32,293 bases of DNA, from assembly GCA_944383645.1 (NCBI GenBank), contig CALWQJ010000012.1, positions 1 through 32,293 of the forward strand, given 5' to 3'. The notes beneath the pieces are model-generated. The model did no database searches, was not told the DNA's origin, and was given only the letters and a program-made list of their open reading frames with translations. The stretch is from an uncultured Merdimonas sp. (GTDB lineage Bacteria; Bacillota; Clostridia; Lachnospirales; Lachnospiraceae). Position numbers and translations under genes: made by a program. Below are positions 1 through 8,233 of this stretch, in pieces (the stretch's first letter is position 1; each line of letters opens with the position of its first letter).

Positions 1-865
1 ATATGACGGCAAAGCAGATGTATATGCAGCTGAAGGAGCGCCTTTATCCGGGCGGAAAGACTTATTTGTTTCTGGATGAGGTGCAGGAAATCAAGGGCTG
101 GGAAAGGGTGGTAAATTCACTTCTGTCAGGGAGCCGAAAGCGGAGCTGGCAGATTATATCCGTCTGGGAGGATTTCCGGCGGCCCATCTGCAGGCGTTTT
201 CTCAGGATGAAATTTACACGATTGTCCGGGATATCTATAACTCCACGATTTTTTCAGATATTGTAAGACGGAATCGGATCAGAAAAATCGATCAGCTGGA
301 GCGGGTCGTCAAATATACCTTCAGCAATGTGGGAAATACTTTTTCGGCAAAATCGATTGCGGATTACCTGAAATCGGAGCGCCGCTCCCTGGACAATGAA
401 ACGGTATGCGGTTATCTGGAAAAATTAGAAAAGGCATATCTGCTTCACCGCTGTTCCAGGTATGATTTGCAGGGAAAGGAAATTCTGAAAACCCAGGAGA
501 AATTCTATCTTGCTGATACAGCCCTGCGCTATAGTGTCCTTGGCTACGACGTGGACAGCGCGGCTTCCAGCCTTGAAAATATTGTGTATCTGGAGCTTTG
601 CCGCCGGGGCTACACCGTCTATGTGGGAAAGTCCAGCAACGGTGAGATTGATTTTGCAGCGGTGCGTCAGAATGAGAAAATCTATGTCCAGGTCACACAG
701 GAGTTTCGTTCAGAAAAGACAGAAAAACGGGAATACGAACGGCTTCTTGAAATACGTGACAATTATCCCAAGTATGTCCTTACGACAGACGAATTTGCCG
801 GAGGAAATTACGAGGGAATCAAGACGATGCATGTCGCGGATTTCCTGCTCAGCACGGAATACTAA
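1..865 (+). pseudogene. Decayed AAA-family ATPase with DUF4143 C-terminal domain, 5' truncated by window edge
   Basis: The left part (frame of position 3) encodes the Walker B-like segment YLFLDEVQEIKGWE and stops making sense after VVNSL near position 118. From about position 131 the homologous protein resumes in another frame (ADYIRLGGFPAAHLQAF) and runs to the stop at 865, with the DUF4143-type ending (ENIVYLELCRRGYTVYVG, then EIDFAA and IYVQV). Intact members of this family have roughly 100 residues (the rest of the ATPase domain) between these blocks, so an internal deletion with frameshift is the simplest reading. The P-loop would lie left of the window. Intact relatives are often antitoxin-like or orphan ATPases of unknown role. 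A sequencing error alone would not explain the missing middle. Confidence 0.8.
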
Positions 866-870
866 AATTA

Positions 871-946
871 AAAATAAGCGCATTTTTGCCAGCCAATTTC
901 TTGAAAAAAAGGAAAATCTGGGCGGAAATGCGCTTATTTTTTATCT
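871..946 (+). terminator. Strong intrinsic terminator after the ATPase remnant
   Basis: Arms 871-885 and 926-940 are perfectly complementary over 15 bp around the core AAGCGCATTT. The pairing continues inward to 890/921 with two G-T wobbles, leaving a 30-nt loop. The right arm ends in a T-run (TTTTTT, 937-942). An A-run at the left end means it could also work in the opposite direction. The rest of the 866-1085 gap holds no gene that I can support. Confidence 0.85.
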
Positions 947-1085
947 GCTTTTAACAATTCGGATGAAAAATTTACGGCTCATTAACCAGAGCATGCCGGA
1001 TTTCTTAACGATGAGCGTATATCATAATCTGTAACGCCCGGAAGGCGCGCCATCAAATTCTTTATTTTGGAAGGAATCCGTTCTG

Positions 1086-2300
1086 ATGTCAGAAAAACTG
1101 CTAAAATCCCTGAAAAATGAAATAAATGCTGCCCTGAACTGGCTGCGGCAGGGGAAAAATCTGCTGAGGCTTTTTATCATGGCCGCTGTGCTGACTGCTC
1201 TGGCAGTCTGCGCCGTCCTGGTCAACCGGCCGGCGGAAGGCGAGGTGCCCACCAGCGCCAGCCAGATGGTGTTTGAGCGGGCGGTCGTTACGGCGGTGCT
1301 GTCGGACGACGCGGCCCCGGATTACGAATACGCGGAAGGCAAGCGCGTGGGGACCCAGGAACTGGAGATCCGGGTCCAGACAGGAATCCATAAAAATGAA
1401 ATTATGAGCCTGACTAACTACATGAGCGCCATGTTCAATGTGGATCTGGAAAAAGACGATTCGATCATTATAAGGATTCTGACGGATGAGGACGGGGCCT
1501 GCTATGCCTCTCTCTTCAATTACAACCGGGGAGCGGTGCTGGGCGGCCTGATGCTGCTGTTCGCCGTACTGCTGGCAGTCCTTGGAGGAAAAAAGGGCGC
1601 GGGAGCCTTGCTGGGCCTTCTTTTTACCCTGGCCTGCGTATGGTTCCTGCTAATCCCCTGCCTGATCCGGGGAATTCCGGCGGTTCCGGTCACAGTCGCC
1701 GTCGTCGCGGTGACGGCTGCAGGAGCGCTGATCCTGCTTAACGGATTTTCCAGGAAAACCCTGTGCGCTGTGCTGGGCTGCGTGATCGGAGTCGTAGCGG
1801 CCGGAGCCATCGCCGCTGCGGCGGGCAGCCTTACGCCCATGGACGGCTTCAACATGCCGGAGGCGGAGAATCTGATTCTCTATGGAGCGGACAAGGGCCT
1901 GAAGGTCCGGGGCCTTCTGGTCTGCGGCGTCCTCATCTCCGCCCTGGGCGCGGTTATGGATGTGGCTCTGGGAATCGCGTCCGCCGTCTGGGAGCTGCGG
2001 GAGCAGAATGCCGCCATGACAGCGGGCCAGCTGTTCCGCTCCGGCATGCATATCGGCCGGGACGCCATGGGGACCATGGCAAATACGCTGATTCTGGCTT
2101 TTGCCGGTTCTTCCTTAAATATGCTGATTCTGGTTCAGACCTACGATATCCCCTTTCTGCAGCTGGTCAATACGGACTATATCTGCATCGAGATTATTCA
2201 GAGCATCGCCGGATCTATGGGGATACTTCTCACCGTACCGATCGTGGCTTTCATCAGCGCCCGCATGATGGCGCGTGGAAAGCGGCGTCGTGATAGATAG
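1086..2300 (+). CDS. YibE/F family multi-pass membrane protein
   Basis: This 404-residue protein has a membrane segment near residues 29-47, then about 100 mostly polar residues probably outside the membrane, then a series of hydrophobic helices (about 150-250 and 270-395). The C-terminal half carries the family signature: GAVMDVALGIASAVWEL, then FRSGMHIGRDAMGTMANTL and LAFAGSSLNML. YibE/F-like proteins are widespread in Firmicutes and their transported substrate or role is not established. The start has a ribosome-binding site (GGAAGGA) about 9 nt upstream. The next gene begins 54 bp downstream on the same strand, so the two may be cotranscribed. The length is normal for the family and no key part is missing. 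Confidence 0.85.
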   Translation: MSEKLLKSLKNEINAALNWLRQGKNLLRLFIMAAVLTALAVCAVLVNRPAEGEVPTSASQMVFERAVVTAVLSDDAAPDYEYAEGKRVGTQELEIRVQTGIHKNEIMSLTNYMSAMFNVDLEKDDSIIIRILTDEDGACYASLFNYNRGAVLGGLMLLFAVLLAVLGGKKGAGALLGLLFTLACVWFLLIPCLIRGIPAVPVTVAVVAVTAAGALILLNGFSRKTLCAVLGCVIGVVAAGAIAAAAGSLTPMDGFNMPEAENLILYGADKGLKVRGLLVCGVLISALGAVMDVALGIASAVWELREQNAAMTAGQLFRSGMHIGRDAMGTMANTLILAFAGSSLNMLILVQTYDIPFLQLVNTDYICIEIIQSIAGSMGILLTVPIVAFISARMMARGKRRRDR

Positions 2301-2317
2301 ATGACTATAGAAAAACC

Positions 2318-2335
2318 GGCTCCGGGAAAGGAGCC
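2318..2335 (+). other. Small stem-loop ahead of the surface-protein RBS
   Basis: GGCTCC (2318-2323) pairs with GGAGCC (2330-2335) around the hexaloop GGGAAA. It lies between the YibE/F stop and the GAAGGAGGA ribosome-binding site at 2341. There is no T-run, so it is unlikely to terminate transcription. It may tune translation or mRNA stability. Confidence 0.4.
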
Positions 2336-2354
2336 CGCAAGAAGGAGGAGAATT

Positions 2355-5300
2355 ATGAGATTCAGGAAAGGCCTGCAGAGGTTTCTGTCCGCGTTTCTGG
2401 CAGTCCTTCTGGTATTTTCCGGCGTTCCCGCCACTGCGCAGGCAGAAGGAACGCAGACGTATCAGAAGATTTCCAGTGCGGATGAATTTGAGACAGGCAA
2501 GTATGTGATGGTGACGGATACCGGATATGCCCCGGGAGTGCTTGACGGAACCTGGGTGACGGCAGATGAGGTCGGAAGCAGTCCGGAAGCGGGCAGTGCA
2601 TGGACGATTACAGTGGACGGGAATAGCGCCACTCTTCAGGATGCCAATGGACAATTTATTGCCCCGAAGGGCGGTGATAATAATGGAATCGCATCTGGCG
2701 GCTATGACTGGGAATGGTCGGAGAATGGAGGGACATTTACCTTCTCCGGCACCGGGGAGGATACGGTTCGTCTGGCCAGCAACAAGGGTTCGGAGAATAA
2801 ATTCCGTGCTTATAAAGATTCAACGGTTACAGGGAATCCGGAAGGTTACCCCAGTAACTTTACTTTGTATAAGCTGACTGAGAGCGGTTCAGAGCCCGGA
2901 GGGGAGACGACCGTTGCGGCTCCGACAGCAGATCCGCAGGCGGGAGAGGTGGCATCCGGAACAGCGATTACGCTGAGTACCACGACTGCGGAAGCGCAGA
3001 TTTACTTTACATTGGATGGAAGTGATCCGGCGGATGCCGAAAATGAAGCCCGCCAGCTTTACAGTGAAGAAAATAAGCCGGTCATCACAGCAGACTGCAC
3101 GCTGAAGGCAGTGGCGGTTCATGATGACAGTGTTAGTGCGGTGCAGGAAATTGCATACACAGTAGCTGAGACAGAAACTCCGGAGGAGCCGGAAGCCCCG
3201 ATCGCAGACGGCGATCAGGTCGTGATTTACGCGCCGGCCTATAATAAGGCGCTGTCCTCGGAAAAAACCGGATTCTATAATGTGGGTACAGATATCACAG
3301 TAGGTGAGGACGGAACAGTCACCGGCTACACAGACGCAGATGTCTGGACAGTAGTGGCAAATGAGGACGGAACATACAGCTTCGGGCAGGACGGACAGAA
3401 TATCGGTCTGGCAGACTCTTATTCCAGCATGGATTTGGGAGCGGTTCATGATGACTGGGAGCTTATCGATCTGGGAGACGGTCTTTATAATCTTAAGAAT
3501 GCCGGCCGCGGCAATTACATGGAGTGGTACGCCCAGTACAGCAACTGGAGCACCTATAACAGCAGCAGCGCGGCGACAGATGCTCAGTTCCAGATTTCTT
3601 TCTATGTTGTGCCAGAGGGAAGCGATACTCCTGATGAGCCGGAAGCCCCGATCGCAGACGGCGATCAGGTCGTGATTTACGCGCCGGCCTATAATAAGGC
3701 GCTGTCCTCGGAAAAAACCGGATTCTATAATGTGGGTACAGATATCACAGTAGGTGAGGACGGAACAGTCACCGGCTACACAGACGCAGATGTCTGGACA
3801 GTAGTGGCAAATGAGGACGGAACATACAGCTTCGGGCAGGACGGACAGAATATCGGTCTGGCAGACTCTTATTCCAGCATGGATTTGGGAGCGGTTCATG
3901 ATGACTGGGAGCTTATCGATCTGGGAGACGGTCTTTATAATCTTAAGAATGCCGGCCGCGGCAATTACATGGAGTGGTACGCCCAGTACAGCAACTGGAG
4001 CACCTATAACAGCAGCAGCGCGGCGACAGATGCTCAGTTCCAGCTCTCTTTCTATAAAGTGACAGAGGATACCCCCGACGAGCCTTCCACCGTTGAGGGC
4101 CTGGAGGTCGAGGCGTCTCCGAAGAGCGGCGCAAGCGTGGAAGCCGGACAGGAGATTACTCTGAAAGCTGCGGAGGGAGCGGAGATTTATTATACCATGC
4201 ATACAGACGGCACGGAGCCGGAAGATCCGGTGGCAGGTACTGCGGATCAGCTCTATACGGAGCCGATCGTGATTGAAGAGACTCCGGAAAAGGGCAAGCC
4301 TGTCATCATCAAGGCAGTGGCGTACATTCCCGCCGGCGAAGCGGCAGGCACAGAGGCGCAGACCGGAGAGGTGTATACCTTTACCTACAAAGCGCCGGTG
4401 AAGCTGGGTGACTATGAATTGTATTTCGGACAGCTCCACGCCCACACCAATCTGTCTGACGGTACCGGTACCGTAGAGCAGGCCTTTGATCATGCGTCCC
4501 AGGTAGAGAATCTGGATTTTCTTGCGCTGACCGACCATTCCAATTCCTTCGACAATGATGGCGGCGTGCATCTGGGAGATGAAAATGCAGAAGAGCTCAG
4601 CTCTGAGTGGAGAGAGGGACGGGAAGGCGCCCGGAATATCACAGAACGAGAGAACGGAACCTTTGTAGGCCTTTATGGCTTTGAGATGACCTGGTCCGGC
4701 GGCGCTCCGGGACATATCAACACCTTTAATTCCGAAGGCTTCGAGAGCCGCAACTATGCACCATACAAAAAAGGCGACGATTATGAAGTGCTTCAGGCAT
4801 ATTTTAACACCCTGAACGAGAACCCTGAGACGATTTCCCAGTTTAATCATCCGGGAGATACCTTCGGCGATTTTATGGATTTCGCGCTGTATGATCCGGT
4901 GATTGACAACCAGATAACGCTGATTGAGGTAGGAAACGGCGAGGGAGCCATCGGAAGCTCCGGTTATTTCCCGTCCTACAGCTACTATACGAGGGCTCTG
5001 GACAAGGGCTGGCACGTGGCGCCTACCAATAATCAGGACAACCACAAAGGAAACTGGGGCGATTCCAACACAGCCAGAAGCGTGGTGCTGGCGGAGGATT
5101 TGACGGAAGAGGCGATTTATGACGCGATGAAGAATTACCGTGTCTACGCCACAGAGGATAACGATCTGTCGATTCTGTATTCTCTGAACGGCAACGCCAT
5201 GGGCTCTATCCTGGATGAGCAGGAGAATATCAACATCACTGCCGATATTTCAGATCCGACCGATACGACGGGAGAGACGAAGGTAGAGGTTATCGTAAAC

Positions 5301-7562
5301 GGCGGACAGACTCTGGCGGAGCAGACTTTTGAGGGCGGCAGCGCCACGGTAGAATTTGACAATCTGTCCACAGGCTACGGCTATTATTACCTGCGGATTA
5401 CGCAGGCGGACAAGAATATCGCGGTGACGGCTCCCGTATGGACCGGCGAGAGCGTGAACGCGGGCATTTCCAACACCTCCAGCGATGTGGCGATGCCGAT
5501 CAAGGGCGATGAGATCAACATCTCCAGTCAGATTTTCAACAACCTGAACGATGACATGACAGTGACATCTCTGACCTATACGATGGAAGGCCAGACAGAA
5601 CCGTTCCATACGGCGGATGTATCTGCTGTCGGTGAGAACGGGGTGATTGGCGCGCGGACGTCCTTTGCGTATTCCTTCCCGTACACGGCAGACCAAGCTG
5701 GCGGCTTCAATATCAACGCCGAGCTGAAGGCCGCGATCGGCGGCGAAGAGTACACCTTCACAGATGTGCTGAAGCTCAGTGTATCCGACCCGTCCATCGC
5801 GACCAAGGTCCTGATCGACGGTACGCATTACAATGATTATGTAAATGGATATTATTCCGGCAACATGACCAACTTTATCAATATGGGTACGGCGGATAAT
5901 ATTCAGGTCCGCATCGCCCAGCCGGGGGAAGAGATCACGGCTCAGACGCTTAAGGATGTGGCGCTCTTCGTCATCTCCTCTCCGCTGAAATATACCAGCG
6001 ACTACACCGGCGACGCGCAGCCCAGCACGTTTGAAGATAGTTTTATTCAGGTAGTCAGCGATTACGTCAACGGCGGCGGTACGGTGGTCGTCTGCGGACT
6101 GGCAGATTACCAGGACGCCAACAGCGGACTGCCTTACACGAGCTATGCGCAGGCAAACGCGCTTCTTGAGGGAATCGGTTCTACCATGCGTGTGAATGAC
6201 GACGAGCTGATTGACCAGGATGAGAACGGCGGACAGCCCTACAGATTGTATTTTGACGACTTTAATTATGAGAGTACAGATCCGGTGGTCCAGAGTGTTC
6301 TGGCGGGCGTAAAGGAGTCCGGCCTGGCATATAGCTCCTACTCCGGCTGCTCCATCAGCGTGGGCGAAGGTGAGGCGGTTGTCTATGGACATGATACCAC
6401 TTACTCCATCAACAGCAAGGCTCCGGCCCAGGGACATGACAAGCCGGTACTGAGCTACAGCGCCGAGTATGATCCGGATACAGCAGTGGTGAAGAAGGGC
6501 GAGGTAGTCTCCATGGCGACGGAGGCTGTGGGCGAAGGCCGCGTATTTGCCTGCGGAACCGTATTCTGCTCCAACTTCGAGGTGGCTGCGGAGGACCAGG
6601 TGAGCTATTCCAACGGTATCATCGCCCAGAATATTCTGAATATGGTAAAGAAGGAGCCGGTGATCAGCACCATGGAGGAAGTCAGAAATGGCGCTGACGG
6701 CGAAGTCTTTACCGTAGTCGGAACGGTGGCGAACGGAACGGCGGAGAGCGGAAACGCTTTCTTCAATACGATTTATATTCAGGATGAGAATGGGAACGGA
6801 ATCAATGTATTCCCGATTGACGACAATACCATCCGCCGCGGCGACCGCGTACAGGTGACCGGTTCTATCAGCGCGTATAACGGAGATAAGCAGCTCTCCG
6901 CCATTAGTGTGACGGTTCTGGACGGGACGGGCAAAGTGGTCATTACGGATATGACGACAAAGGAAGCCAATGATTATGAGGCTAACTTCGGAAAGCTTGT
7001 CCGTATAAAGGGTACTGTAAAAAGCGTAAGGATGGCCAGCGGTCTTGTAGACAGCATCGAGGTAGCGGATGAAAGCGGCGAAGCCTGCCGGGTATTTATC
7101 GACGGCTACATCGGTTACTCTGACGGGGCTTCCCAGGCGCTTGAGGAGTTTGTAAAGGAAGGCGCGGTGATCAGCGCGGTGGGCTTTGTGTCTCATGACG
7201 CAGAAGGCAACCGGCTGCGTGTGCGCGACCGCTCTGAGATTGTACTGGCGGAAGCAGGAAGCGATACGCCGGAGCAGCCGGATAACCCGGATGAGAAACC
7301 GGGCGCTCAGCCAGACGTGCCCAGCGGTTCCGGAGACCAGGGCAGCACAGGAAATAACGGCGGCAATGGCGGAAGCGGCTCCGGCAGCGGCGAAAGCTCG
7401 GGCGGTTCCGGAAGCTCCGGTCACTCCCTGACCAGTACGCCGAAGACAGGAGATACGGCGGCGCCTTTGGTATGGCTGCTCATCCTTCTGGCAGCAGGCG
7501 GGGCGGCGGCAGCAGTTGCCGTAAGCATGAAGAAGAAAAAGGAAGAAAACAGAATGAGATGA
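2355..7562 (+). CDS. Large secreted, wall-anchored PHP-domain metallohydrolase (CehA/McbA type)
   Basis: I chose ATG 2355 (1735 residues) over an in-frame ATG at 2301 because GAAGGAGGA ends 5 nt before it and a clean signal peptide follows (cleavage likely after AQA, residue 30). Order: an N-terminal domain (about 34-175), a chitobiase-C-like beta domain (about 186-272), two tandem 150-residue units (278-427, 428-577), another chitobiase-C-like domain (about 581-680), the PHP domain, beta-rich regions, an OB-fold-like region (about 1436-1640), a Gly/Ser linker, the sorting-signal-like TPKTGD (1695-1700), a membrane helix and a Lys tail. Likely metal ligands are H695 and H697 (QLHAHT), D727-H728 (LTDHS), E777, H832 (NHPGD) and H897 (DNH). 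PHP enzymes hydrolyse phosphoesters; the substrate here is unknown. The OB region resembles those in extracellular nucleases, so a nuclease or phosphodiesterase role is possible. Confidence 0.85.
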   Translation: MRFRKGLQRFLSAFLAVLLVFSGVPATAQAEGTQTYQKISSADEFETGKYVMVTDTGYAPGVLDGTWVTADEVGSSPEAGSAWTITVDGNSATLQDANGQFIAPKGGDNNGIASGGYDWEWSENGGTFTFSGTGEDTVRLASNKGSENKFRAYKDSTVTGNPEGYPSNFTLYKLTESGSEPGGETTVAAPTADPQAGEVASGTAITLSTTTAEAQIYFTLDGSDPADAENEARQLYSEENKPVITADCTLKAVAVHDDSVSAVQEIAYTVAETETPEEPEAPIADGDQVVIYAPAYNKALSSEKTGFYNVGTDITVGEDGTVTGYTDADVWTVVANEDGTYSFGQDGQNIGLADSYSSMDLGAVHDDWELIDLGDGLYNLKNAGRGNYMEWYAQYSNWSTYNSSSAATDAQFQISFYVVPEGSDTPDEPEAPIADGDQVVIYAPAYNKALSSEKTGFYNVGTDITVGEDGTVTGYTDADVWTVVANEDGTYSFGQDGQNIGLADSYSSMDLGAVHDDWELIDLGDGLYNLKNAGRGNYMEWYAQYSNWSTYNSSSAATDAQFQLSFYKVTEDTPDEPSTVEGLEVEASPKSGASVEAGQEITLKAAEGAEIYYTMHTDGTEPEDPVAGTADQLYTEPIVIEETPEKGKPVIIKAVAYIPAGEAAGTEAQTGEVYTFTYKAPVKLGDYELYFGQLHAHTNLSDGTGTVEQAFDHASQVENLDFLALTDHSNSFDNDGGVHLGDENAEELSSEWREGREGARNITERENGTFVGLYGFEMTWSGGAPGHINTFNSEGFESRNYAPYKKGDDYEVLQAYFNTLNENPETISQFNHPGDTFGDFMDFALYDPVIDNQITLIEVGNGEGAIGSSGYFPSYSYYTRALDKGWHVAPTNNQDNHKGNWGDSNTARSVVLAEDLTEEAIYDAMKNYRVYATEDNDLSILYSLNGNAMGSILDEQENINITADISDPTDTTGETKVEVIVNGGQTLAEQTFEGGSATVEFDNLSTGYGYYYLRITQADKNIAVTAPVWTGESVNAGISNTSSDVAMPIKGDEINISSQIFNNLNDDMTVTSLTYTMEGQTEPFHTADVSAVGENGVIGARTSFAYSFPYTADQAGGFNINAELKAAIGGEEYTFTDVLKLSVSDPSIATKVLIDGTHYNDYVNGYYSGNMTNFINMGTADNIQVRIAQPGEEITAQTLKDVALFVISSPLKYTSDYTGDAQPSTFEDSFIQVVSDYVNGGGTVVVCGLADYQDANSGLPYTSYAQANALLEGIGSTMRVNDDELIDQDENGGQPYRLYFDDFNYESTDPVVQSVLAGVKESGLAYSSYSGCSISVGEGEAVVYGHDTTYSINSKAPAQGHDKPVLSYSAEYDPDTAVVKKGEVVSMATEAVGEGRVFACGTVFCSNFEVAAEDQVSYSNGIIAQNILNMVKKEPVISTMEEVRNGADGEVFTVVGTVANGTAESGNAFFNTIYIQDENGNGINVFPIDDNTIRRGDRVQVTGSISAYNGDKQLSAISVTVLDGTGKVVITDMTTKEANDYEANFGKLVRIKGTVKSVRMASGLVDSIEVADESGEACRVFIDGYIGYSDGASQALEEFVKEGAVISAVGFVSHDAEGNRLRVRDRSEIVLAEAGSDTPEQPDNPDEKPGAQPDVPSGSGDQGSTGNNGGNGGSGSGSGESSGGSGSSGHSLTSTPKTGDTAAPLVWLLILLAAGGAAAAVAVSMKKKKEENRMR
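3186..3593 (+). repeat. Direct repeat copy 1 (408 bp) inside the surface protein gene
   Basis: By line-by-line reading this stretch is identical to 3636-4043, in frame, with a period of exactly 450 bp (150 codons). The 42-bp segments between copies diverge (encoding ISFYVVPEG versus LSFYKVTED). It encodes a unit starting EPEAPIADGDQVVIYAP. Confidence 0.97.
3636..4043 (+). repeat. Direct repeat copy 2 (408 bp) inside the surface protein gene
   Basis: This is the second copy, base-for-base the same as 3186-3593 in my reading, including synonymous positions. It encodes the second beta-rich unit before the chitobiase-C-like and PHP domains. Confidence 0.97.
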
Positions 7563-7623
7563 CAGAACCGGCAGGATAGGATTGAAGACGCCGGCTGTGA
7601 GCAGGCTGCTGCCTGGCTGGAGA

Positions 7624-7660
7624 GATCCGTCAGAGCAGGAGCCTGCTCATTTCCCGGATC
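7624..7660 (+). other. Nested inverted repeat / possible weak terminator or operator
   Basis: The outer arms are GATCCG (7624-7629) and CGGATC (7655-7660). The inner dyad is GAGCAGG-AG-CCTGCTC (7633-7648). A short T-run follows (ATTTT, 7665-7669). It could weakly terminate the surface-protein transcript. Alternatively the dyad is a protein-binding site, since the same 7-mer recurs nearby. Confidence 0.45.
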
Positions 7661-7792
7661 CTGCATTTTGACATAAAAACAGAAAAAATTGCGGATTGTG
7701 CAGTTTGGACGATAAAAATTATCGAAAAGAAAAGGAAAATGATAAAATCTATACAGGATGCATAAATCGAGCATGGATAAGACCGAAAATGC

Positions 7793-7821
7793 TTGCAAAT
7801 TTCCTAAATATGTCCTATACT
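7793..7821 (+). promoter_or_regulatory. Sigma-A promoter of the eut operon
   Basis: The -35 is TTGCAA (7793-7798), the spacer is exactly 17 bp and the -10 is TATACT (7816-7821), predicting a start near 7828 and a leader of about 66 nt before the first eut gene. This is the best promoter in the gap. A TTGACA at 7668-7673 has no matching -10. Confidence 0.75.
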
Positions 7822-7862
7822 GATACCAGCAATATGTTGCGGGGGAATGGAATTTTTTGGAC

Positions 7863-7877
7863 AGCAGGTTTCCTGCT
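7863..7877 (+). other. Leader hairpin just upstream of the first eut RBS
   Basis: AGCAGG (7863-7868) pairs with CCTGCT (7872-7877) across a TTT loop. It sits a few bases before the ribosome-binding site AAGAGGG (7881-7887). It may affect translation of the first gene or serve as a regulator site. Confidence 0.5.
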
Positions 7878-7893
7878 CAGAAGAGGGAACATT

Positions 7894-8196
7894 ATGGCGG
7901 GCTTGAAGATACACGTAATGAAGACAGTGTCCGAGGGGACGAAAGAGATTATCATACGCCGTGCGAGGATGGACGGGCTCCGTGAGCTTTTCCAGACTCA
8001 CGCGGCGCTTGCGTTGTGCAATGGAAACGTGTGCGATCTGATTTACGCCAGCGACCTGGCCCAGAAGACCTCGGAGGTGGAGGTCTTCGAGATCAGCGGG
8101 AACTGTCCCCAGCACCTGACCTGCCTGGCGATTCTGGGGAGCGCCGCGGCTGTGGACGAGGCGGTAGAGAGAATACGAAGCGAACTGGGAGGCTGA
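7894..8196 (+). CDS. Small permuted BMC-domain-like shell protein, first gene of eut operon
   Basis: I took ATG 7894 (100 residues, MAGLKIHVMK) because AAGAGGG lies 6 nt before it and the reading frame upstream is not protein-like. Residues 38-97 line up with the second half of EutS from this same operon: the helix YASDLAQKTSEV matches AADVASKAAGI, and LTCLAILGSAAAVDEAVERI matches SLIITGEVADVEAAL. The CPQHLT motif (71-76) sits where shell proteins have their central loop. This suggests a circularly permuted BMC hexamer subunit distinct from EutS, making a second permuted shell tile. I recall similar small BMC-annotated genes in clostridial microcompartment loci but cannot give a name. The N-terminal 35 residues are basic and not matched to EutS. 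Confidence 0.65.
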   Translation: MAGLKIHVMKTVSEGTKEIIIRRARMDGLRELFQTHAALALCNGNVCDLIYASDLAQKTSEVEVFEISGNCPQHLTCLAILGSAAAVDEAVERIRSELGG

Positions 8197-8233
8197 AAAA
8201 ACCTCCGGGAGCGGACGACAAGGAGGGATAGAC

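Larger units (their letters stand above)
7563..7893. other. Intergenic control region ahead of the eut operon
   Basis: No gene fits this 331-bp gap. The extended reading frame from 7696 lacks coding character before 7894. The region contains a nested hairpin at 7624-7660 (GATCCG/CGGATC outside, GAGCAG/CTGCTC inside) that may mark the end of the upstream transcript but lacks a good T-run. It also has four copies of GAGCAGG or its complement CCTGCTC (7599-7605, 7633-7639, 7642-7648, 7872-7878), a promoter (7793-7821) and a leader hairpin (7863-7877). I saw no cobalamin riboswitch box and no convincing paired ANTAR-type hexaloops. Confidence 0.6.

Noticed and set aside
2301..2354. Start of the surface protein at ATG 2301
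   Set aside because: It would add 18 residues before a clean signal peptide. The strong ribosome-binding site at 2341-2349 serves ATG 2355.
2889..7424. Two antisense open frames of over 700 codons opposite the PHP surface protein
   Set aside because: The plus-strand protein has a signal peptide, recognisable domains and catalytic residues. The antisense translations have repeat-mirrored, low-sense composition and no domain, and arise from codon bias.
7696..7893. Upstream extension of the first eut gene by 66 codons
   Set aside because: The extension spans the promoter and leader, shows no similarity to shell proteins and lacks a ribosome-binding site, while ATG 7894 has one.
7822..7893. ANTAR-target tandem hairpins in the eut leader
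   Set aside because: Two small hairpins exist (7829-7840 and 7863-7877), but the loops do not show the A1/G4 hexaloop pattern, so I do not call an antitermination element.
7563..7893. Cobalamin riboswitch upstream of eut genes
   Set aside because: I found no B12-box-like sequence, and the transcribed leader of about 66 nt is too short for a full riboswitch.
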